Below are positions 34,510 through 42,791 of a DNA stretch of 64,000 nt, piece after piece. The notes beneath the pieces are model-generated. The model was not told the origin of the DNA, ran no database searches, and saw nothing but the letters and a program-made list of their open reading frames with translations. Source of the DNA: UBA668 sp041918155 (GTDB taxonomy: Bacteria > Actinomycetota > Acidimicrobiia > Acidimicrobiales > Ilumatobacteraceae); NCBI GenBank assembly GCA_041918155.1, contig JAYRWH010000014.1, forward strand, positions 5,925-69,924, given 5' to 3'. Position 1 is the first letter of the stretch, and each line of letters opens with the position of its first letter. Position numbers and translations under genes: made by a program.

Positions 34510-35950
34510 CGGCGGGGTCCAGCGCCTGCTCGTACACCCGCGCCATCGTCTCGCACACTTGCACCAGCAGCTGGCCGGCACGGGGATCGCTGCTGCGCAG
34601 CCGCCAGCGCTCGATGGCGTCGAGCAGCCGCGGCTCGGCGAGTACACGGGCCGCGCCAACCGGGTCGGTGGAGTCCAGCAGCATCTGTTCCACCTCTGCG
34701 CGCTCCGCCCCGCTCGTGCGCACGACATCGGCCATCACCAGATGGGCCGCGGTGAGCGCGGCGATCTCGCCGCCGCGGGCTTGCACCTGCTCCAGCTCGG
34801 AGCGGATACCACGAACGAGGTCGGGGTGGTCGGCGTCGAGCTCGCGGGCGAGTGCGTCGAGCGCCACCATCGCCGAGCGGGCCTTCAGCGTGCGGGCCCG
34901 GGGCAGGAACCGCTCGCGGATCAGCGCCCTCAGCTCGGACAGCCCTGAGGCCTCGAGCAGCACCCGCGCCAGGTCGCTCGCGGTCGCCGCCCGGCCACTG
35001 CGCAGCTCGTCGACCGCCAACCGCACGCCGAACAGGCCCAGTCGGCCGAGCAGCGCCCGGCGAGTCTCGACGGTGAGGGGTGAGAGGCTGACATCGCACA
35101 GGTCGTCGACCGAACGCAGCATCACGCGCAGCTCGTCGTCGGCCACCTGGGCCAGGGTGCGCAGCGCCGCCATCTCCGTCTCCCGCAGAGTCTGCGCGGT
35201 CTCGGCGAGGAGGCCGGCGACCGGCACGACCGCACCTACCAGCGCACGAACCCGCTCGTCGCGGCCCATCCGCTCGGCGATGCGGCGCGCAGATTGCAGC
35301 GCGTCGGGCCGACACGCGCCGATCTCGTCCGGCCGGGCGAGCACGGCGATGCTGTTCACCGGCGAGGCACCCACCACCCGCCGGTCGAGGAACGCTTCGA
35401 GGAACTCGGTGTCGAGCGCGTGCAGGTGGCGCATGAGGTAGATCACCGCGTCCGCGCCGGCCGGGTCGTCGTGGTGCACCAGGAAGTCGAGGCTGCGCCT
35501 GCTGGTGGCCCCGTCGAGCGATCCGAGGCCGGGTGTGTCGACCAGGGTGAGGTCGGCCAGCACGGACGACGGCCAGCCCACGTCGATGCGGTCGAACTCG
35601 CCGTGCGGCGTTCCGCCGAGGTCGATCCCCCACGCACCATCCTGCTGGGTCATGCGCAGGGGCCGTACTCGCCCGTCGAGACCAACACCGTTCACGTCGT
35701 AGGCGTCGGCACGGTGGTAAACGGTGACGACGCGGGTGCACTCCCCCGCATCCGTCGCCGCCAGCCGTTCGCCCACCAGTGCGTTGAGCATGGTGCTCTT
35801 GCCCGCCTTCACCCTGCCGGCGATAGCGACGCGCAGGGGGCCCATGGCCCGGGTGCGGATGACGCGGGCCTGCTCGGCGTGTGGTGTGCCGGGCACGGTG
35901 CGCTCGATGCGCTCACAGAGGTCGGCGATGAGGGCCACGGTGTCGGTCAC
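34502..35950 (-). CDS. Dynamin-family GTPase, IniC-like
   Basis: A 482-aa dynamin-like GTPase. G1 is GRVKAGKSTMLNALVG (about residue 47), Thr of G2 in ECTRVVTVY, G3 DTPGLGSLDG; the G4 position reads ARPDEIG, a departure from NKxD. The rest is helical. It forms an ATGA overlap with the IniA-like gene upstream. Paired dynamins of this kind (IniA and IniC in mycobacteria) act at the plasma membrane under cell-wall stress and promote membrane fission or repair. A joint role with the next protein is inferred. Confidence 0.82.
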   Translation of the reverse strand: MTDTVALIADLCERIERTVPGTPHAEQARVIRTRAMGPLRVAIAGRVKAGKSTMLNALVGERLAATDAGECTRVVTVYHRADAYDVNGVGLDGRVRPLRMTQQDGAWGIDLGGTPHGEFDRIDVGWPSSVLADLTLVDTPGLGSLDGATSRRSLDFLVHHDDPAGADAVIYLMRHLHALDTEFLEAFLDRRVVGASPVNSIAVLARPDEIGACRPDALQSARRIAERMGRDERVRALVGAVVPVAGLLAETAQTLRETEMAALRTLAQVADDELRVMLRSVDDLCDVSLSPLTVETRRALLGRLGLFGVRLAVDELRSGRAATASDLARVLLEASGLSELRALIRERFLPRARTLKARSAMVALDALARELDADHPDLVRGIRSELEQVQARGGEIAALTAAHLVMADVVRTSGAERAEVEQMLLDSTDPVGAARVLAEPRLLDAIERWRLRSSDPRAGQLLVQVCETMARVYEQALDPADG

Positions 35951-37782
35951 GGTGCGACCTCCCCCAAGGCCTCGAGCGCAGCGACTGCATCGGCGACCGT
36001 GGTGGCGACCTGCTGCAGGTCGTTGCGGCGACGATCGATCGCCTGCAGATCGGCGGCACGCTCTTCGCTGCCACGGTTGAGACCGGCCTTGGCCTGCGCG
36101 GCCGACTCGGTCCAGGTGCGCTGCAGTTCGCCGAGCAGCGCACTGAACTCGTCGCGCAGCTCGCGCTGTACGGTGCGCAGCAACACCCCCAACTCGTTGG
36201 TGACCTCGAACTGAACATCGTCAGTGAACTGGCGCAACTGGGTGCGCGCCGTCTGGCGGCGCATCGACACCTTGCGCTTGCGGTCCTCCAACAGCTGGTA
36301 GCCGCCGAACACTGCGCCCACGGCCAGCATCACCGGGTTGCTCACCAGCAAAGTGGCTGCCGCCGCCGGCAGGAACTGCGACGTCATGCCGAACAGCATG
36401 ATGCCGCTCTGCGCGCCGCGTAGGCCGGTGAGGCCCGTCTGCACCGCCTTGCCCCCGGCGGAACTGGTGTCCAGCGGCTTGCCCCGCCACAGGTCGGCCA
36501 CCGACATGTCGCGCACCGAGAGCGCGCCCGCCGCGCCGCCCAACGCTTCGTCCTCCGCGGCGAGCAACTCGAGCAGTTCATCGCGGACGTTGCGCCGCCC
36601 CTCCTCCACCGTGGCGAACAAACGTGTGACCGCGGCGGCGAGATCTGCTTGCAGCTGTTGGGCCTGCTGCTCCCACTGTTCGGAGGACTTCAGCGTCTCG
36701 ATCGCTTCCTCGTGGGTGCGCATCAGCTCGCGAAGCGATCCGCGGAACGAGAATCCGGCGTCATTCGACAGGTCTGCCATGCGGTCACCGAGGGCGATGC
36801 TCCAGCGGGCGCCGGGACCGCGAAGATGCTCGATGCGCTGCACGGCGGCGGCCACCTGTGCCTCCAGCGCGGCCAACGCCGTGGGCTCGACCAACACCTC
36901 ACGCCGGCGATCCAACCCCTCCTGCACAGTGCGTACCAGCGCGGCCACTTCGGCGCCGATCCGGCCCGCCGAGGCCGACCTGGCCGGCTCCACCACCCCC
37001 TCGTGCAACGCCACCAATAGCGCAGCGACGCCGCCTTGGTGCCCGCCGTCCAGGCGGTACAGCTCGCTCGACACCGGGAACACGGGGATGTCGAGTCCGA
37101 GCCGGGCGAAGTGCCCCTCGTCGAGCGCGCTGATTCGCCGCCATTCGGGGGCGATGTCGGTCTTGGTGAGGGCGACGATCACGTGCGGGCACCGATTGCG
37201 GGCCTCGGTGAGAAACTCCAGTTCGGGTTGGCTGAGTTCGGCCGTCGCATCGGTGACGAACACCATCCCATCGGCGAACGGTAAGAAGGCGAGCGTCGCC
37301 GCGCCATGCCCGGCCCGGACACCACCGGCGCCCGGGGTGTCGACGAGGGCGAGCCCGTCGGCGAGCGCCGCCGACGGCAGGGAGATGTCGACCCGCTCGA
37401 CCTGGTCGCGCTCGTCGGCGCCGTCGGCTTCGCTGATGTAACGGGCCGCCTGCTCAATCGCCACACGCTTGGTGGTGGCCTCGCCGTTCACCCGCAGCCG
37501 CACCAGTGCACCGGGTTCGTCGCCGTGGCGCACGAGCGTGATCACCGAGGTGGCCAGATCGTCGTCGACCGGGCACACGGGTGCGCCGACGATGGCGTTG
37601 ACGAGCGAGCTCTTGCCCTGTTTGAACTCCCCCACCACGCACACCACCGTGGTGGGTCGGTCAAGGCGGGCACGAGCGCCGGCGACGCGGGTGCACAGGT
37701 CGTCACGGCCCTCCTCGGCGAGGACGGCATCGAGCCGTTCCAGCGCTTCGTCGATGCGGTCGAGCAGCTCGTCGGGCGTCAT
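35947..37782 (-). CDS. Dynamin-family GTPase, IniA-like
   Basis: A 611-aa bacterial dynamin. G1 GEFKQGKSSLVNAIVGAPVC, a conserved VDDDLATSVITLV switch, G3 VDTPGAGGVRAGHG and G4 ALTKTDIAPEW are all intact and closely follow IniA. A hydrophobic segment (about residues 455-495, MLFGMTSQFLPAAAATLLV and later PVMLAVGAVFGG) is the likely membrane-insertion paddle, flanked by long helices. It starts 3 bp after the acidic repeat gene. Predicted to remodel the inner membrane with the IniC-like partner. Confidence 0.85.
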   Translation of the reverse strand: MTPDELLDRIDEALERLDAVLAEEGRDDLCTRVAGARARLDRPTTVVCVVGEFKQGKSSLVNAIVGAPVCPVDDDLATSVITLVRHGDEPGALVRLRVNGEATTKRVAIEQAARYISEADGADERDQVERVDISLPSAALADGLALVDTPGAGGVRAGHGAATLAFLPFADGMVFVTDATAELSQPELEFLTEARNRCPHVIVALTKTDIAPEWRRISALDEGHFARLGLDIPVFPVSSELYRLDGGHQGGVAALLVALHEGVVEPARSASAGRIGAEVAALVRTVQEGLDRRREVLVEPTALAALEAQVAAAVQRIEHLRGPGARWSIALGDRMADLSNDAGFSFRGSLRELMRTHEEAIETLKSSEQWEQQAQQLQADLAAAVTRLFATVEEGRRNVRDELLELLAAEDEALGGAAGALSVRDMSVADLWRGKPLDTSSAGGKAVQTGLTGLRGAQSGIMLFGMTSQFLPAAAATLLVSNPVMLAVGAVFGGYQLLEDRKRKVSMRRQTARTQLRQFTDDVQFEVTNELGVLLRTVQRELRDEFSALLGELQRTWTESAAQAKAGLNRGSEERAADLQAIDRRRNDLQQVATTVADAVAALEALGEVAP

Positions 37783-37785
37783 GGT

Positions 37786-38214
37786 TCAGTCGTCGAGTCC
37801 GAAGTCGGGTTCATCGGGCAGCTCGGCGTCGAGGAGATCGGCGAACCCGCCGGCCGCGTCGGGCAAGTCGGGCACTTCGGCCAGGTCGGGCACTTCGGCC
37901 AGGTCGGGCACTTCGGCCAGGTCGGGCACTTCGGCCAGGTCGGGCAGATCGCTGGGATCGGCTGCGTCGCTGACGCTGCGGCCGTCAGCCGGGTCGTCAC
38001 CGTCGGGCTCCGATGCTTCGTCGCGGCGCGAGCGAGGAGCGGTGATCGGATCGAACTCATCGTCGAACTCATCATCGACGGTCGTGAACGGATCGGCAGC
38101 AAGCGCGAGCGGGGCGTACTCCGCGGTCGACAGCGACTCCCAGTCGAGGGCCCCGCCCGGCTCTTCGAGCACCGTGAAGCCGGTCGTGGCGAACAGCGAG
38201 CTCCAGTCGGTCAC
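37786..38214 (-). CDS. Acidic repeat protein, first gene of the dynamin operon
   Basis: A 142-aa, very acidic protein. It begins with a GTG behind AAAGGAG and reads TDWSSLFATTGFTVLEEPGG. A DDEFDPITAPRSRR segment resembles the DD-[IV]-T motif of the other island proteins. Four exact PDLAEV repeats come from an 18-bp DNA repeat. It occupies the place that iniB has in mycobacterial iniBAC but is not recognisably homologous to IniB. No signal peptide. Confidence 0.75.
   Translation of the reverse strand: MTDWSSLFATTGFTVLEEPGGALDWESLSTAEYAPLALAADPFTTVDDEFDDEFDPITAPRSRRDEASEPDGDDPADGRSVSDAADPSDLPDLAEVPDLAEVPDLAEVPDLAEVPDLPDAAGGFADLLDAELPDEPDFGLDD
37871..37942. repeat. Four exact 18-bp tandem repeats
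   Basis: Unit GGCACTTCGGCCAGGTCG repeated four times without change, followed by a decayed partial copy. It encodes the hexapeptide repeat within the acidic protein and keeps the frame, so copy number could vary without breaking the gene. Confidence 0.95.
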
Positions 38215-38349
38215 GATCGTCGGCTCCTTTCGCTGGGGAATCGTCGGCAATCATGCCCCATCCGTTCGGCCCGGGTGGCCGATCCGTGGAGGGCCGGATC
38301 TGGCGCGTGTAGGTACGCGCTGACTCTGCGACGAGCGAGATGATTCCAC

Positions 38350-38369
38350 AATCGGGTGAATGCCCGATT
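38350..38369 (+). promoter_or_regulatory. Island palindrome, copy A
   Basis: AATCGGGTGAATGCCCGATT: arms ATCGGG/CCCGAT with a six-base centre. It lies 35 bp before the ATG of the 629-aa acidic protein and about 136 bp before the divergent dynamin operon start, so it may control either or both. A GAATAT -10-like box follows about 24 bp after it. Confidence 0.7.
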
Positions 38370-38403
38370 CGGCACCCTCCCGAGATGTGGTCGAATATCG
38401 CCC

Positions 38404-40293
38404 ATGCCAGTTCCCGCAGCGATGATCAGCTCCACGCTCATCGACGAGATCGACGTGACCATGGAGGTCGAAGAACTCGCCGACGACGTCACCCTCGGTG
38501 GTGCCCGAGCACACCGCGAGCAAGACGACTCGTCCACCGCCCGCATGTCGCACAAGAAGCCCACGACCGAGACCCACGGCGGTGGCGACGGCGGTGCTGG
38601 CGGCGGCGGCGGTGGCGGTGGCGGCGGGAACGACAAGGACGACGACCACAAGGGCTTCTTCGAGTGGCTCGAGGGTGCTGCCGAGGACGCGGTGGAGTTC
38701 GTGGAAGACGTCGTCGAGGAGGTCGTCGAAGTCGTCGAGGATGTCGCCGAGGAGGTCGCCGAGGAGGTGGGCCATGTGGTGGGCGAGGCGCTCGACGCGG
38801 CCAACGCGGCGCTCACCGTCATCGGCGAGGCGGCGAGCGACGCGGCCGAAGCCGTGTTCGGAGTCGCCGAGGACGTCTGGAACTCCACCATCGGCCCCGC
38901 GGTCGATGCCGCGCTCGAAGGCCTCGAGGACGCCGGCGTGTTCGACTTCATCGACACGGTCACGCTCGGCGGCATCGACATCTCCTACGACGGAGGCGAC
39001 CTGCACGTCGATCTCGGCATCGACGGCGTGATCTCCGTCGGACTCGATGTCGGCGAGGACGGGGTTTTCGCCGAGGGTTCGGTGATCGCCGTCGGCGAGG
39101 GCCACATGGGCCTCGGCAGCGACGGCTCGCTGAGCATGGGGGCGGGGGTCGATTACGGACCGCTCGGCTCGTGGAACATGGACGCCGGCGTCGATGGCGA
39201 CGGCGATGTCAGCCTGTCGGCCGAAGGAGAGCTGCACGTCCCCGACCCCACCGGCGGCACCATCGACCTCGAGGGTCGCGGCGGCTGGCAGCAGGACGGC
39301 GAGGGCTACACGGTGGAGGGCGAGTACTCGGTCGGGCACACCACGGCCACGGGCCAGCACGTCGGCGGTGGCCACCATGTGCGCATCGAGGACGATGGCA
39401 GCGACAACGGCACCACCACGATCGGCGCCCACCAGGTGGTCGGCCAGAAGGGCCTCGGTGAGGTGCGCACCGAGGAGAACGTCACGATCTACGCCGAGGA
39501 CGGCGAGATCACCGGCACCGAGGGCGAGGCCGTCCTGAAGATCGACACCGTCTTCGGCGACCGCGAGGAATCGATCACCGTGTGGGACACCCAGCACGAC
39601 GGCAAGGACGACGAGTCCGGTGCCGGCGGCAAGGGTGACGGCGGCAACCAGAACAACGGCAACACCGGCAACAACGGAGCAGGAGACAACGACATGCCCA
39701 AGGACGACGACCTGACCCTGCCGCGCCGACTGCGCCAGGCCCAGCATCACCAGCCCGTGGAGGACATCGAGCTGGAGGAGGTCGAGGCCGTGACCGGCTT
39801 CGGCGACAGCCCGGGCCTTCAGGGCGGAGACATGGTGCAGGCGCAGGGCATGGTGAGCGACACCCTCGACAAGATGATGGAGGAGTTCGCCGAGCACGTG
39901 CAGCCGAAGATCAACGACGGCATCGACGAAGCCATGGACATGGTGTTCGGCGAGGACGGCACCGACGGCAACGGCGGCACCGACGACGACGCCGGATCGG
40001 GTGACGAGAGCGGCTCGGGCGAGGGTGACTCCGGCGGCGGCGACGAGTCGGGCGGGGGCGGCGAGACCCAGGGTCTGGCCACCGGCAAACGCGTGCACAA
40101 GCCCGTGATCGCACGGGAGGGCGAGGGCCAGATCGAGACATGGGGTGACGCCGCAGTGGAGTCAGCAAGTGACGCGCTCATCACCGAGGTCGGATTCCCG
40201 GCCGTCGCCCCCCACGAGGGCCCAGTGTGGGAGGACGATTCGATCGATCCAGCCTTTTCGCTGCAGGACGACGCGATGGAGGGCAACCTGTGA
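38404..40293 (+). CDS. Large acidic, glycine-rich island protein
   Basis: A 629-aa protein, strongly acidic. The N-terminus carries a DD-V-T motif (ELADDVTLGGARAHRE), then a polyglycine run, a Val/Glu helix (about residues 80-130, with VVEEVVEVVEDVAEEVAEEV) that could be amphipathic, a Gly/Asp-rich region of short strands (about 185-330), and a second motif copy, KDDDLTLPRRLRQAQ, near residue 440, followed by acid/Gly-rich linkers. No signal peptide or membrane helix. The start could instead be ATG 38422 or 38461. It is coupled to the next gene. It is unlike known families; the strand-rich part recalls the low-complexity make-up of IniB. Confidence 0.7.
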   Translation: MPVPAAMISSTLIDEIDVTMEVEELADDVTLGGARAHREQDDSSTARMSHKKPTTETHGGGDGGAGGGGGGGGGGNDKDDDHKGFFEWLEGAAEDAVEFVEDVVEEVVEVVEDVAEEVAEEVGHVVGEALDAANAALTVIGEAASDAAEAVFGVAEDVWNSTIGPAVDAALEGLEDAGVFDFIDTVTLGGIDISYDGGDLHVDLGIDGVISVGLDVGEDGVFAEGSVIAVGEGHMGLGSDGSLSMGAGVDYGPLGSWNMDAGVDGDGDVSLSAEGELHVPDPTGGTIDLEGRGGWQQDGEGYTVEGEYSVGHTTATGQHVGGGHHVRIEDDGSDNGTTTIGAHQVVGQKGLGEVRTEENVTIYAEDGEITGTEGEAVLKIDTVFGDREESITVWDTQHDGKDDESGAGGKGDGGNQNNGNTGNNGAGDNDMPKDDDLTLPRRLRQAQHHQPVEDIELEEVEAVTGFGDSPGLQGGDMVQAQGMVSDTLDKMMEEFAEHVQPKINDGIDEAMDMVFGEDGTDGNGGTDDDAGSGDESGSGEGDSGGGDESGGGGETQGLATGKRVHKPVIAREGEGQIETWGDAAVESASDALITEVGFPAVAPHEGPVWEDDSIDPAFSLQDDAMEGNL

Positions 40294-40820
40294 GCGCGAT
40301 CGCTTACCCCAATCCGGCGGTGCCGGCGCCCCATGCGTTCGTGCTTGACGTGCCCGACGGCTGGTCGGCGCAACCGGCGCCGCGAGGGCTGATGATGCTG
40401 ACCCCCGACGAACACGACCCGGCGTTCCACCCCAACGTCGTGATCTCCTGCAACCGCGTCGCGGCCGACCTCGACCTCAAACAGGTCGGGGCCGAGGCGC
40501 TCCGGGCGGCCGCCCGCGTGGGCGACGATCCGGCGCTGGAGGTGGGCAAGGTGGGCCGTCTGAACGGCCGCACGGTGTACATCCAGACCCTCGCCGTCAC
40601 CCTGCGCAGCACGGGCCAGCGCGTGGCACAACTGCACATGGTGTTTTTCGGCCCGGCCGACTCGATCGTCAGCACCGAGGCCGGGCGCACTGCCGACCTC
40701 TACACGTTCGTCGGTACCTGCCTCGACGCCGATGCCGTCACCTACGCGCCGCTGTTCCTCACGATGGCGACATCGTTCACGTTCGGGCCGCGCCTGGCGG
40801 TGCCCCGCCCCAAGGGCTGA
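40290..40820 (+). CDS. LpqN/DUF1795-like (PsbP-fold) protein
   Basis: A 176-aa protein starting with a GTG that overlaps the stop of the large acidic protein. It has FVLDVPDGWSAQPAPRGLMM, VVISCNRVAADLDLKQVGAE and LHMVFFGPADSIVSTEAG, the order of strands and helix found in LpqN/PsbP-like domains. It has no signal peptide, unlike secreted LpqN. Coupling implies it works with the acidic protein, possibly as a binding partner or chaperone. Confidence 0.65.
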   Translation: MSAIAYPNPAVPAPHAFVLDVPDGWSAQPAPRGLMMLTPDEHDPAFHPNVVISCNRVAADLDLKQVGAEALRAAARVGDDPALEVGKVGRLNGRTVYIQTLAVTLRSTGQRVAQLHMVFFGPADSIVSTEAGRTADLYTFVGTCLDADAVTYAPLFLTMATSFTFGPRLAVPRPKG

Positions 40821-40839
40821 GGCACGCGCCGGCGGCGGG

Positions 40840-41358
40840 TCAGAGCAACGGGTCGTCCAGCGTGGGCGCCTCGTCGACGGCGAACTCGTTGGCGTTGGCG
40901 TCGAGTTCGGGCATCGCCGTGTAGCCGGCGGGCACGTCCGCGAAGTTCAGCGACATCGACTCGTGCGGCATCGGGTCGGCGCCATCCACCCCGATCTCGA
41001 TGAAGCTCTCCTTCAGCGTCCCGGCCTCGGAATCGAAGCCGCCACGATCGGCGGCCTTCTGCACGACGCCGTGCACCTTGCCGGGAGCAGAGCGACCGGT
41101 CTCCAGGCCATCGTCGGGATCGTCGCCAGTCACATGGCCGATCTCGTGCGTTCCTGTGTCTCCCAATTGCACATTGGGCGTCTTGTGTGCGAAGTCGGTG
41201 TCGTCCCACACGGCCGGTAACTCGACGGGCTCGTCGTCGCCGGACCACTCGGGTGTGGCGACGGACTCCTGCACCTCGGTTTCGTACTTCAGCTTCGGAG
41301 CCACTGGGCGAGCCCTGGTGATGTCGTCCGAAGGGTCGTGCTGGTCGCGGCGGGCCAT
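40840..41358 (-). CDS. Acidic island protein with DDIT and DDTD motifs (1)
   Basis: A 172-aa acidic protein. The N-terminus MARRDQHDPSDDITRARP nearly matches that of the protein at 42792-43358. A WDDTDFAH segment aligns with the DDTDIVH repeats of the protein at 43449-43991. The end is PTLDDPLL. ATG at 41358 follows GGAGGAAGC. A palindrome copy lies 61-79 bp upstream. Family and function unknown. Confidence 0.75.
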   Translation of the reverse strand: MARRDQHDPSDDITRARPVAPKLKYETEVQESVATPEWSGDDEPVELPAVWDDTDFAHKTPNVQLGDTGTHEIGHVTGDDPDDGLETGRSAPGKVHGVVQKAADRGGFDSEAGTLKESFIEIGVDGADPMPHESMSLNFADVPAGYTAMPELDANANEFAVDEAPTLDDPLL

Positions 41359-41418
41359 GTGCTTCCTCCAAGTGGTGAGAACGTGCTCGCATCATGCGCG
41401 GAGAGGTCATCCTCGCGC

Positions 41419-41437
41419 ATCGGGCGAACACCCGAAT
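41419..41437 (-). promoter_or_regulatory. Island palindrome, copy B
   Basis: ATCGGGCGAACACCCGAAT on the plus strand: the 18-bp palindrome with two changes. It precedes the minus-strand gene at 40840-41358; a CATGAT -10-like box (41391-41396) lies 22 bp closer to the gene. Confidence 0.7.
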
Positions 41438-41441
41438 CCGG

Positions 41442-42563
41442 TCAGCGCACCGAAGCGTCCACGAGCAGCCCCACGACCTCCCGTTCGCCCTCGTGGCGCA
41501 GTACGAACTCAGCGACAGTGACGCTCTCGAAGCCAGCCTCCGTGAGGGCCGTGCGCACCGCTGCAGAGTCGTGCTCGAAGCGGCCGGTCTCCGTGAGGCG
41601 ATAGCCGGGCGCACGGACGTCGTGACCATGTTCGAGGGTGAACAAGAAGGTGCCGCCCGGAAGGAGCGCCGCGCGAGCTGCTGCGAACGTCGGCCGCAGC
41701 TCGCCCAGGTAGTTGAGCGTGTCGGCCGACACCAGCATGTCGAACGCCGCCGGTCGCGCAGTGAGGAACTCGACGAGATCGCCGGCGACGAGTTCGTCGT
41801 AGCAGCCGCGCTCGCCAGCCTTGGCGAGCATGCCGGCTGACAGGTCGACTCCCACGAGACGGCCGGCGAGATGGCGCACCAACTCGCCCACCTGGCCGGT
41901 GCCGCACCCGAGGTCGGCGAGCGCACCGCTGGCCGGCGGCCACCCCCGCCCGGCCAGCAACTCAGCGAGGCGGTCGGCCACACGTCGGGGCGCACGGTAT
42001 CCGAGCTGGGCGAGATGGTCATCGAACTGAGCGGCGTAGTGGTCGAACAACCGGCGCACTTGGTCGGCCGGGGCGATCTCCGCGGTACCGCCGGTGTAGG
42101 CACGAAGGAAGAACTCGGCGGTCTCGTCCCCAGGGCAACACGTGGCCCAACCGCGCAACGCCTCGACCACGCGGTCACGATCTCCTGCCCGGCGATGCGC
42201 CGCCACCAGCCTCGACCACGCCGATCGTGAGGAGGGATCGAGTTCTGTGAGCCGTTCGGCCGCCCACGCCGCGGCGCCCACGCGACCCGCAGCGAGCGCA
42301 CGCCCGGCCAACTGACCCAGCTGGCTTTGCAGCTCACGTCGCGTCGGCAAAACCATGGCAAGCCGGCCGAGCAGCTCGATCGCGTCGTCGAGGCGACCGA
42401 CGATCTCGTAGGCCCGCACGAGGTCGTGATGCACGACGGCGCTCGTCGTGCCGAAAGCGATGGCTGCCTCGAGCCTGCGCACGACGGCCTCGGCGTCGCC
42501 CGCCGCGAGCAGCCGCCCGGCCTCGTCGTGCAGCTCGCTCCCGTTCGGCGGCAGCGGGGTCAC
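41442..42563 (-). CDS. Class I SAM-dependent methyltransferase with TPR-like N-terminus
   Basis: A 373-aa protein. About the first 170 residues form helical TPR-like repeats (AGDAEAVVRRLEAAIAFG, VGRLDDAIELLGRLAMVLP). The C-terminal domain is a methyltransferase: LADLGCGTGQVGELVRH (motif I), VGVDLSAGMLAKAG and FDMLVSADTLNYLGEL. Start is a GTG overlapping the stop of the 57-aa gene. Its setting among the acidic proteins suggests it may modify one of them; that is inference. Confidence 0.82.
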   Translation of the reverse strand: MTPLPPNGSELHDEAGRLLAAGDAEAVVRRLEAAIAFGTTSAVVHHDLVRAYEIVGRLDDAIELLGRLAMVLPTRRELQSQLGQLAGRALAAGRVGAAAWAAERLTELDPSSRSAWSRLVAAHRRAGDRDRVVEALRGWATCCPGDETAEFFLRAYTGGTAEIAPADQVRRLFDHYAAQFDDHLAQLGYRAPRRVADRLAELLAGRGWPPASGALADLGCGTGQVGELVRHLAGRLVGVDLSAGMLAKAGERGCYDELVAGDLVEFLTARPAAFDMLVSADTLNYLGELRPTFAAARAALLPGGTFLFTLEHGHDVRAPGYRLTETGRFEHDSAAVRTALTEAGFESVTVAEFVLRHEGEREVVGLLVDASVR

Positions 42564-42733
42564 AGGTTGAGGTCGTCGAGCTCTTCGACCTCGACGCCGG
42601 CGGGGCTCGATTGGCCGAGTCGCTCGGTGCTCGCGTCGTCTCTGCCGGCCGCCGAGCGCCCGCGTGGCAGCGTCACCTCGTCACCGTCGGCCGTCTCGCG
42701 ACGACGGGCGTAGAAGATTCTCTCCTCCTCCAT
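42560..42733 (-). CDS. 57-aa acidic island protein ending LDDLNL
   Basis: A small ORF beginning with ATG at 42733 and ending in a GTGA overlap with the methyltransferase. It carries the island motif (GDEVTLPRGRSAAGR) and ends GVEVEELDDLNL, almost the same as the end of the 180-aa protein at 43449. The DNA of the two ends is also nearly identical over about 38 bp. Despite its size these features support a real gene. No clear ribosome-binding site is seen. Confidence 0.6.
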   Translation of the reverse strand: MEEERIFYARRRETADGDEVTLPRGRSAAGRDDASTERLGQSSPAGVEVEELDDLNL

Positions 42734-42791
42734 CAGGCCGTTGCCGGTGGGGTCGTCGGCGCTGTGGCGGATTCGGCTGCTCCTGTGGCTG

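Noticed and set aside
40840..41358. HEIGH sequence suggesting a zinc metalloprotease
   Set aside because: The segment aligns with the DDTDIVH repeat end (L-x-G-V-x-DD) of the neighbouring paralog and lacks the third metal ligand, so the HExxH match is probably chance.
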